From positions 1 through 26,368 of the forward strand of contig CAYVQU010000065.1 of assembly GCA_964453155.1 (NCBI GenBank): a DNA stretch of 26,368 nt. Direction: 5' to 3'. Each line of letters begins with the position of its first letter. Positions within the stretch are counted from its first letter, which is position 1. The notes under the pieces were generated by a model. The model saw nothing but the letters and a program-made list of their open reading frames with translations. It ran no database searches and was not told the origin of the DNA. A program made the position numbers and the translations under genes. Positions 7,832 to 13,861 of the stretch are shown piece by piece. The stretch comes from CAYVQU01 sp964453155 (GTDB lineage Bacteria > Chloroflexota > Anaerolineae > Anaerolineales > UBA11858).

Positions 7832-8021
7832 TAGGGCAATCGCAGGTAACCTTAAACGGCAGTTAAAACTGCACCGACAACTGCGAAGTCGCCCGGAGTT
7901 CATACTGAGCAAGTCGAAGTGGCGACTGGGTTTCAACCTGCGGAGGCAGGTTTTGCCAGCGCATATGCGCCAGTTGCTGCGACTTCAGTCGCCTTGTTTT
8001 CATGAACATGCGATTGCCCTA
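7832..8021. repeat. 190-bp fold-back element with 13-bp terminal inverted repeats and nested palindromes
   Basis: The ends are TAGGGCAATCGCA (7832-7844) and its exact complement TGCGATTGCCCTA (8009-8021). Inside are successive palindromes: GCAGTT/AACTGC (7859-7872), AGTCGCC/GGCGACT (7887-7893 and 7921-7927), AACCTGC/GCAGGTT (7935-7952), GCGCATATGCGC (7959-7970) and GCGACT/AGTCGC (7979-7992). A CTGAGC..GTCGAAG repeat (7904-7920) lies in one loop. There is no transposase and no convincing coding content. It looks like a non-autonomous, MITE-like or REP-cluster element in the 652-bp gap. After it, 8022-8128 holds nothing recognisable. Confidence 0.7.
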
Positions 8022-8128
8022 GCTCTCCTCGCCTGTGGGGAGAGAATCCAAAGCACGCAATTTCTTGGCGCAAATACCGAACGTTTCTTCAGTTTAAAAA
8101 GTAATAGTGGATCTCGGCATTTGCTAAG

Positions 8129-8178
8129 GCTGAGCGGTAAGTCGAGATTATTATTAAGCTTTCCCCAGACCGCTCAGC
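8129..8178. repeat. Long-looped hairpin upstream of the response regulator
   Basis: GCTGAGCGGT (8129-8138) pairs perfectly with ACCGCTCAGC (8169-8178). With one bulged base the stem extends by CTAAG/CTTAG on the outside. The 30-base loop is AT-rich. It lies about 70 bp before the proposed promoter, so it could be a regulatory dyad or another repeat. No T-run follows it. Confidence 0.45.
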
Positions 8179-8246
8179 ACTTAGACAATTATCTAAAAGT
8201 ATTGCAGATAGGAATTAATCTGATATGTAAGGGACATCTTTATGCG

Positions 8247-8276
8247 TTGACCCTGATATCCCCCACATGCTACAAT
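8247..8276 (+). promoter_or_regulatory. Sigma-70-type promoter for response regulator-GNAT unit
   Basis: TTGACC (8247-8252), an 18-base spacer, then TACAAT (8271-8276). Each box differs by one base from consensus. The predicted start is near 8283, giving a leader of about 110 bases before the ATG at 8393. Confidence 0.6.
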
Positions 8277-8392
8277 CCAAACAGTCGACATCAGGTTTTG
8301 ATACAGTCCATTGCTGTGAAAATGGAACGTGCCCTGCGCGTTACAGCCCCCAACTTGCTGTCAAAAACGAGAAAGCTTTCACGGAAAATATA

Positions 8393-8755
8393 ATGGCAAC
8401 AATTCTTGTAATTGAAGATATTGAAGCAAATTTCAAACTGGTGAACCGGGTGCTGGTTTCCCGACAATATGATGTTTTATGGGCCGAAAATGGGGAAACC
8501 GGCCTAGAGATGGTCAACGAACACCGTCCCGATTTGATTCTCCTGGATTTGGGGTTGCCAGATATTGACGGACAGACCCTCGTCCGTTACATCCGCAGAG
8601 AACCCGAACTTAAATCGATCCCTATCATTGTTGTAACAGCTTGGCCCGAAGAGACTGCAAAGATGATGGTCGAGGCTTATGGTTGTGACGGCTATGTTGG
8701 TAAACCCATCGATATCCACCGCTTATTGGCAATTGTTAAAGACAACTTGAAGTAG
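8393..8755 (+). CDS. Single-domain response regulator (CheY/DivK-like)
   Basis: Starting at the ATG at 8393 gives a compact 120-aa receiver, MATILVIEDIEANF...; the frame is open further upstream, but that stretch is not receiver-like. Receiver residues are all present: acidic pair Glu8/Asp9, phosphoacceptor Asp52 in LILLDLGLPDIDG, Thr82 in IIVVTAW, and Lys104 followed by Pro in GYVGKPID. No output domain follows: the stop comes directly after the last helix (LLAIVKDNLK). Such proteins relay phosphate or bind partners. The large histidine kinase at 20171 lacks a receiver and is a conceivable partner, but nothing in the context links them. The GNAT gene starts 8 bp downstream, so the two are probably co-transcribed. 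Confidence 0.92.
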   Translation: MATILVIEDIEANFKLVNRVLVSRQYDVLWAENGETGLEMVNEHRPDLILLDLGLPDIDGQTLVRYIRREPELKSIPIIVVTAWPEETAKMMVEAYGCDGYVGKPIDIHRLLAIVKDNLK

Positions 8756-8763
8756 GCTAATTA

Positions 8764-9654
8764 ATGGTTGTATTGAATACGGAATTGAAAGTTACCGAAG
8801 GAACGCCAAAACATATGTCCCGCCAATTTGTCCCCGCCAGCCAGTACACGGTTCAGGAATTAACCGACGCTTATAATCAAACCAGGGTGGATTATTTGGT
8901 GCCGATGCCCCTCAATGCAGCTCGTTTAACCGATTATATTAACATCTACGATATCGATATGGACCGCTCCGTAGTCGCTTTGGATGGGGATCAAATATTA
9001 GGGATCAATATGTTGGGGGTCCGGGAAGGCCGTTCGTGGGTAACCCGACTGGGGGTATTACCAGTCAGACGGCGGGCGGGTACGGGTCAGGGGATGATGG
9101 ATTATCTTTTATCACGTTCTGCTGAGTTGGAGCATCCCCGGATTATCCTGGAAGTCATCAAAGACAACACCCCAGCCCACCAATTATTTTTAAAATGTGG
9201 ATTTTATGAAACTCGGGAATTAACCATTTTACGCCGAGCACCCAACGGTGAAATGCCGGCCCCTGTGGGAAAATTTGAGTGGTTGCCACAAAATGAGGCG
9301 ATCGCCACCCTCCGAACTTACCCCAAACCCCTGGCCTGGACGAGTCATCCCGAAACCTACCTCAACACCGACGATACCCTCGGAATCACCTGCGAACTCC
9401 CTGAAGGCGACCGCGGCTGGCTGATTTTCCGCCGTCAGAAGTTTTATCTGACCCACTTCATCATCCACACCACACAGGGTGACCCCGTCAAAGTGGCCCG
9501 GGCCTTATTGACCCAACTCCACCGCGAGCCCGATTACGAACTCCTTGACACCCACACCGAAAACCTGGAAGTCGACGACCCCCATCTCCCCGCCTTTTGG
9601 GAGCACGGCTATTTCGAAGTCTTCCGTCGGATTGAAATGTATCGGGATCAGTGA
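8764..9654 (+). CDS. GNAT-family acetyltransferase with second, degenerate GNAT-like lobe
   Basis: Residues about 20-160 form a GNAT domain: strand pair VVALDGDQILGINML, then motif A at 95-111 (TRLGVLPVRRRAGTGQGM; R-x-x-G-x-G-type acetyl-CoA loop, RAGTGQG), and motif B (KDNTPAHQLFLKCGFYETREL). Residues about 165-296 look like a second, decayed copy: a WLIFRRQKFYLTHFII strand pair and a final LPAFWEHGYFEVFRRIEM that mirrors the LFLKCGFYETREL end of the first, but no pyrophosphate-binding loop. Two-lobed GNATs with one active half are known. The start at 8764 lies 8 bp after the response regulator; Met18 (8815), preceded by GAAGGAAC, is an alternative. The acetyl acceptor is unknown. It converges on the BTAD regulator with only 18 bp between stops and no visible terminator. 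Confidence 0.85.
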   Translation: MVVLNTELKVTEGTPKHMSRQFVPASQYTVQELTDAYNQTRVDYLVPMPLNAARLTDYINIYDIDMDRSVVALDGDQILGINMLGVREGRSWVTRLGVLPVRRRAGTGQGMMDYLLSRSAELEHPRIILEVIKDNTPAHQLFLKCGFYETRELTILRRAPNGEMPAPVGKFEWLPQNEAIATLRTYPKPLAWTSHPETYLNTDDTLGITCELPEGDRGWLIFRRQKFYLTHFIIHTTQGDPVKVARALLTQLHREPDYELLDTHTENLEVDDPHLPAFWEHGYFEVFRRIEMYRDQ

Positions 9655-9672
9655 TGATGGGGCAGAATTAGG

Positions 9673-12621
9673 TTACGCGCTCAATATTGCTTTGACGGTT
9701 TTTTCAAGCTCATGTGAATTCCCAATTTGCTGAGCAGAGATAAAATCATCCGGTGAAAGTTTGCTGCGGAGTCCATTCAGCAAACTTTTTGTTTTCGTTT
9801 TAACTTCAGCACTGCTGTGGGGGTGATTCAGAATCAGGGTTGCCAGTTCAACTGCGCGTTCCGATTGTCCATCCAGATCAAGTACCTGCGCATATCTTTG
9901 CAGGTAATCTGTGAGAGAAGATTGAACCCCGATATCGTAGAAGATTTCAAGGACCGTGCAGTAATGGCGTTGCGCCTCTTTAAAATCTCCGGTTTTTTCC
10001 GCGATTTGGGCAAAGTCTTTATAGATCGATCCCACCATCCATTTGTAGCCCACTTCTTGAAATAGATCGATTGATTCTTCCCAATACCGTTTTGCATTGA
10101 CATAATCGCCTTGGAAAAAAGCTACCGCGGCCAGACCGGCCAATGACCAGGCAATGCCTCTGCGGCTATCTGATTTGCGGTTGATTTCGAGGGCTTCACG
10201 ATAAAAGTGAGGGGCCTCGGCGTAATTCCCCAGACCGTAGCTGGTGATATCACCAAGAGAATTGAGCCCAAAAGCAGCCCCCCAAGAAATGTCCAATGAT
10301 TTGAATATGGAAATACTTTGAGCAACTCTTTTATAGGCCTCAGTTGGATCTGAAAAATACCCGATGATGCTGGCAATACAATAGGCAAACGCTAACTCTT
10401 CATGCGCCTCCAAATCTCGCAAGATTCGAATACTCTCGTTCATAAAAGCTACGGACCGCTCAAATTGACCAGTTCGTTGGGCCGCATGCGCCGCAAAAGT
10501 CAAAAGATAGCCGAAGGTATGGGCATTGTCGGTAACTGAATCAGTTTCCCCTAAAATTTCTACCGCCCAGATGAAGGTATCTGTTTCTTCTGGAAACCAG
10601 CTTTTCATCTCATAAATCCAGGATAGGCTCAGGACCGACTTATGAATTGCCGGCCAGTTATTCTGGGTGACCAATTGCCGCCAACTGGCTCGCAGGTTAT
10701 CGATATCTTGCAGTGCTGGTCCTAATGAGCCGTCTCGGATGCTGGCTTCGTTTTGGTTGAGATACTCAGCGTAATATTCTGCATGGGTTTTTAGGGCCTG
10801 TTCTAGCGCCGCTGGATTTTGGGCCAACTTCTCAGCGGCATATTGGCGCATCAATTCGTGGATTTCATACCGGCCCGAAAGCTGACGCTGGAGCAAAGAT
10901 TTATAAACCAAGCCAACCATGGTGGTGAGTTTTGCCCCAGTAACTTCCTGGAGCGCGGTGCGCGTGAAACCACCTCGAAAAATAGATAACTTTTTGAAGG
11001 TTTCGCGATCCCCTTCATCCAGCAAACGCCAGGTGTGATCAAATACCGCCTGGAGGCTGCGATGGCGATCGGGTTTGTCGTTGGCCTCAGTTTCTAAAAA
11101 ACCTAAACTACGCGTGATTTCGGCAGCTATTTCTGATAAGGTGAAAACTTCCGTCCAGGAGGCCGCCAATTCGATGCCCAAGGGGAGACCATCAACCAAT
11201 TGGCAAATGTGAGCCGCCGATTTTTGTGCGTCGGGGTCAAAAACGTACTCCGGATTTGCCCTCCGCAGCCGGGATTCGAAGAGTTGGAGCGCCGGATATT
11301 GGGAAAGAGGCTGGTTTTGAGGCGACCGCAATTCTTCTTTTTCTAGCGGATAATCCAAACCCCGGAGATAGATTGGCAACTCACCGCGCTGGTTGAGTTT
11401 CTGACGCGAAGTCACCACTATTTTGACGCCCCGCGCGCTTTGAAGGATCTGTGTGATGATTTCGGCACCCGCGATGAGATGCTCGCAGTTATCTAAAATG
11501 AGCAGCATCTGTTTTCCCCGCAGGTAGTTCAGGAGTTGTTCTTCAGGAGGAGCTCCGGGATAGAAACTGAATTGGATCGCTTCTCCAATCGCGGGGACAA
11601 TATGCTCAATGGCGTTGATACCAACCAATGGAACTCCAAAAACCCCATCCGCAAAAGTATCAATTTGAGCTTGGGCCGCTTTGCGCGCCAACCGAGTTTT
11701 ACCACTGCCCCCCGGTCCTAAAATGGAAATTAGCCGAATATCGGGATCGCTGAGGAACGCCGCGACCTTCGCTAGTTCAGCCGTTCTCCCAAAGAATGGG
11801 GTCAGGTCTGCGGGTAAATTGTGTTTTGTGATTGGGGGCCGAGTTTCTGGTGACGGTAATTTTCCCTGCCGGATCTGTTCATATAGCGTTTTGGTCGCTG
11901 CCGCCGGTTCCAACGCTAAATCTCTTCTCAATATATTTTGGCAGGCTTGGTACTGGTCTAGCGCGGCGGCGCGTTGCTCAGAATATGCCAATAAACGCAT
12001 GAGATCCCGGTGGCCGGCCTCGTAGAGGGGGTTGATTTGCAATAATTGCCGGGCCGGGGAAATTCCAGCCTTGTAATCTCCATTGTGGAGATAAAAAGTC
12101 ACTAAAGTTTGTAATCCCTCCTGGACGGTCTGGCGCAACCGTTCGCGCTCCATCGTTACCCAGTGTTCGAACTCCAGGCCCGCACGCACATGAAATCCCT
12201 CGAGAAAATCCCCTTTAAATAAGGCCAAGGAATCTGAAATTCGTTTGGCATGTAGTGGTGATAAACCCTCATTATTGGCACGCGAAAGCTGCTTATCGAT
12301 TTCTAAAGTGTCTACCCAGATGTCAGTGGTGAGGTTAAGGGCCACAGTCCCGCGCGGCGTGATGAGAAAATCACCAATCTGCTTGCGCAGGCTGGTCAGG
12401 ACCACCCTCAGGTTTGTCATTGCTCGGGTTTGGGGGAAATCTTCCCAAAAAAGGGTTGCCAGTGATTCGCGGGAATGGGTTCGTTGGGAGATCGCTAAAT
12501 AAACGACCAACGCTTCTGCCTTGCGGGAGGCCCATCCGGAAACTAAATTGCCCCCGCGGGATATTTGAAGGCCACCCAACGTCTCGATCTTAAGTTTTGA
12601 TTGATCTTCTAACCCAGACAT
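9673..12621 (-). CDS. BTAD / ATPase / TPR transcriptional regulator (AfsR/SARP-like)
   Basis: Large STAND-type regulator. Numbered from the start chosen here: OmpR-type winged helix about 8-100 (ETLGGLQISRGG..., with conserved FWED and NLRVVLTSLRK helices); BTAD helices about 135-255 (LYEAGHRDLMRLLAYSEQRAAALDQYQ); NB-ARC-like ATPase from about 275 with FFGR, Walker A GPGGSGKT (302-309), Walker B LLILDN (373-378), an R-x-x-x sensor-like VVTSR strand and GLPLGIEL (478-485); then TPR-like helices to the end. The longest frame opens at 12651, but that ATG overlaps a perfect TATAAT on the same strand (12650-12655), so it cannot belong to a transcript from that promoter. The ATG at 12621 follows GGGAAAAGG and is preferred; 12636 is also possible. 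The spacer before it holds three heptamer repeats, consistent with autoregulation. The effector is unknown. Confidence 0.9.
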   Translation of the reverse strand: MSGLEDQSKLKIETLGGLQISRGGNLVSGWASRKAEALVVYLAISQRTHSRESLATLFWEDFPQTRAMTNLRVVLTSLRKQIGDFLITPRGTVALNLTTDIWVDTLEIDKQLSRANNEGLSPLHAKRISDSLALFKGDFLEGFHVRAGLEFEHWVTMERERLRQTVQEGLQTLVTFYLHNGDYKAGISPARQLLQINPLYEAGHRDLMRLLAYSEQRAAALDQYQACQNILRRDLALEPAAATKTLYEQIRQGKLPSPETRPPITKHNLPADLTPFFGRTAELAKVAAFLSDPDIRLISILGPGGSGKTRLARKAAQAQIDTFADGVFGVPLVGINAIEHIVPAIGEAIQFSFYPGAPPEEQLLNYLRGKQMLLILDNCEHLIAGAEIITQILQSARGVKIVVTSRQKLNQRGELPIYLRGLDYPLEKEELRSPQNQPLSQYPALQLFESRLRRANPEYVFDPDAQKSAAHICQLVDGLPLGIELAASWTEVFTLSEIAAEITRSLGFLETEANDKPDRHRSLQAVFDHTWRLLDEGDRETFKKLSIFRGGFTRTALQEVTGAKLTTMVGLVYKSLLQRQLSGRYEIHELMRQYAAEKLAQNPAALEQALKTHAEYYAEYLNQNEASIRDGSLGPALQDIDNLRASWRQLVTQNNWPAIHKSVLSLSWIYEMKSWFPEETDTFIWAVEILGETDSVTDNAHTFGYLLTFAAHAAQRTGQFERSVAFMNESIRILRDLEAHEELAFAYCIASIIGYFSDPTEAYKRVAQSISIFKSLDISWGAAFGLNSLGDITSYGLGNYAEAPHFYREALEINRKSDSRRGIAWSLAGLAAVAFFQGDYVNAKRYWEESIDLFQEVGYKWMVGSIYKDFAQIAEKTGDFKEAQRHYCTVLEIFYDIGVQSSLTDYLQRYAQVLDLDGQSERAVELATLILNHPHSSAEVKTKTKSLLNGLRSKLSPDDFISAQQIGNSHELEKTVKAILSA

Positions 12622-12649
12622 AATGCCTTTTCCCATTGAACGCTCTTTC

Positions 12650-12705
12650 ATTATACAACAGCTTAAAAAGTTTTAAACGTTTCTTAAACGCCGGGCTGAT
12701 ATTCT
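12650..12705. promoter_or_regulatory. Bidirectional promoter region with three heptamer direct repeats
   Basis: Heptamers TTAAAAA (12663-12669), TTAAACG (12673-12679) and TTAAACG (12684-12690) are spaced 10 and 11 bp, one helical turn. On the - strand TATAAT occupies 12650-12655, 7 bp from the nearest repeat. On the + strand TATTCT occupies 12700-12705, 9 bp from the last repeat. Neither side has a good -35 box; the repeats take its place. SARP-family activators are known to bind heptamer direct repeats 11 bp apart ending about 8 bp before the -10. Confidence 0.6.
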
Positions 12706-12735
12706 AATGCCAAGGATTGAAAACCGTGATAAGCC

Positions 12736-12927
12736 ATGCTGTCCCAAGAAAAAACTTTTCGCACCCTGATCATTCGTCTATGGCTAGAAGGGGTTGGCGC
12801 TGACCAAAGATTTTGGCGCGGCATCATCATTGACTCTCAATCAGGAGATGAAATTCATTTTCAAACTTTGGAGGTGCTATTTGAACAAATGATCCGCTTG
12901 TTATTGAAAGATGGACTAAATGATTAG
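12736..12927 (+). CDS. Conserved-looking 63-aa protein, function unknown
   Basis: A short basic-to-acidic protein with pattern RLWLEG...FWRGIIIDSQSGDEIHFQTLEVLFEQMIRLLL: two or three beta strands (TLIIRLWLE; WRGIIID; EIHFQT) then one amphipathic helix. I recall similar W-R-G-x-I...G-x-x-x-x-F-x-x-L small proteins in Chloroflexota, often near regulators of this kind, but could not search. It lies behind the heptamer-repeat promoter, divergent from the BTAD regulator, and 21 bp before the membrane protein gene. The ribosome binding site is weak (AAGGA about 20 bases upstream). Likely real because of its codon usage, placement and fold-like pattern. Confidence 0.6.
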   Translation: MLSQEKTFRTLIIRLWLEGVGADQRFWRGIIIDSQSGDEIHFQTLEVLFEQMIRLLLKDGLND

Positions 12928-12948
12928 ATTCAAACAGGAGAAAAAATC

Positions 12949-13329
12949 ATGAAATTCAAAACATTCTTAACACTTCAGGCTATTCTTTTAGGGGCATTTG
13001 GCCTTGGAACCATCTTTATGGCTCCACTTGTGTGGAGTCTTTATGGCCTCAGTGTAGTCGGGGATGCTGTGTTTATGATGCGGTTTTTGGGGTGCCTGAT
13101 GTTCGGCAATGCAATTCTCAGTTGGTATTTCCGGGAAGTTACCGATGAAATCGCCCTCCGGGCCATCGTTGGCCACGGTCTGGTTTCTTGGCTGCCGACA
13201 TTAGTCGTGATGGTAATTGCGCAACTTGATGGTACCTACAACGCGCTCGGTTGGTCGAATGTTGCCCTGTGTGTCTTGTTTTCTTTCGGATGGGTATATT
13301 TCGGTTTCATCAAGCGAGACTATTCTTAA
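12949..13329 (+). CDS. Four-helix membrane protein, function unknown
   Basis: 126 aa with a strong AGGAG site 9 bases before the ATG. Hydrophobic stretches at about 6-30, 38-60, 72-92 and 102-120 give four membrane helices; the C-terminus (FIKRDYS) is positively charged and probably cytoplasmic. No enzymatic motif is visible. A single polar conserved-looking patch, WYFREVTDEIALRAIVGH, lies between helices 2 and 3. It follows the 63-aa gene by 21 bp and is probably in the same BTAD-flanking unit. A long hairpin followed by T6 (13370-13440) comes after it. Confidence 0.75.
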   Translation: MKFKTFLTLQAILLGAFGLGTIFMAPLVWSLYGLSVVGDAVFMMRFLGCLMFGNAILSWYFREVTDEIALRAIVGHGLVSWLPTLVVMVIAQLDGTYNALGWSNVALCVLFSFGWVYFGFIKRDYS

Positions 13330-13369
13330 CCCCTCTCCATAATCGGGATGTTTCCAGTAACTCAGACCC

Positions 13370-13440
13370 GGGTGACAGTCACTTAATTCTCTTGCCCAAA
13401 ATGGGTTGCCCCCTATCCTAAAAGTAACTGTCCCTTTTTT
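13370..13440 (+). terminator. Terminator-like fold-back repeat (GGGTGACAGTCACTT family)
   Basis: GGGTGACAGTCACTT (from 13370) and AAAGTAACTGTCCC (13421-13434) form imperfect arms (core ACAGTCACTT against ACAGTTACTT). A small inner palindrome CCCA-AAA-TGGG lies in the loop, and T6 follows directly at 13435-13440. It therefore looks both like a dispersed REP-type element and a working terminator after the membrane protein gene. Confidence 0.5.
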
Positions 13441-13481
13441 CGAGAACAATTTTAATACCAATATTTAGACCAGGAGAAGGT

Positions 13482-13787
13482 ATGACAAAGCCAATTTACC
13501 AAACATATGTAGCCAAACCAACCGAAGCATATTATCAGCTTGATGAGGTTGAAATCGGTAAGCTGATCGCCCAAATGGAAGAGTCACTCAAAAATGTGGG
13601 TGCCGAGGTAGTGTTAACTTGTGAAACCATCTGGTCCGCAGAACCATGGCTGTACTGCGGTACTTTGAAATTTCCCGATATTGAAGCCGTTCAAAAGCAT
13701 GCCGCGAATCTGATGAAAATCAACTGGTACCGTTATGTTGATGGTAAGGTCATTCTAGGGATCGAGGCTGGTCCAGTCATTGGATGA
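13482..13787 (+). CDS. 101-aa protein, possible ferredoxin-like/dimeric alpha-beta barrel fold
   Basis: Strong ribosome binding site AGGAGAAGG just before the ATG. The predicted pattern is strand (YQTYVAKP), helix (DEVEIGKLIAQMEESLKNVG), strand (AEVVLTCETIWS), strand (PWLYCGTLKFP), helix (DIEAVQKHAANLMKINWYRYV), strand (GKVILGIEAG). This beta-alpha-beta-beta-alpha-beta order fits small dimeric alpha-beta barrel proteins, but no family signature is recognised. It lies 152 bp after the membrane protein behind a terminator-like repeat, so it probably has its own promoter, though none is clear. It converges on the AarF-like gene. Confidence 0.65.
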   Translation: MTKPIYQTYVAKPTEAYYQLDEVEIGKLIAQMEESLKNVGAEVVLTCETIWSAEPWLYCGTLKFPDIEAVQKHAANLMKINWYRYVDGKVILGIEAGPVIG

Positions 13788-13861
13788 AGCAGCCGAACTT
13801 GAGGGCCAGCTACTCCTGAGGTGACAATCACCGATCTTTCTGGAACTGAACCCTCTCTGCG

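Noticed and set aside
8267..8392. In-frame upstream extension of the response regulator
   Set aside because: It begins inside the spacer between the -35 and -10 boxes and encodes non-receiver sequence; the receiver fold starts at 8393.
7741..8392. tRNA or known riboswitch in the large gene-free gap
   Set aside because: No cloverleaf, CCA end or recognised riboswitch core; the structure present is explained by nested palindromes and a promoter.
7806..8393. 195-codon open frame on the + strand before the response regulator
   Set aside because: It runs through the palindromic repeat element and the promoter; its product is low-complexity Arg/Leu/Ser-rich and has no ribosome binding site.
13820..13832. 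GGTGA-caa-TCACC palindrome between convergent genes as a terminator
   Set aside because: Only a 5-bp stem with no proper T-run on either side; too weak to call.
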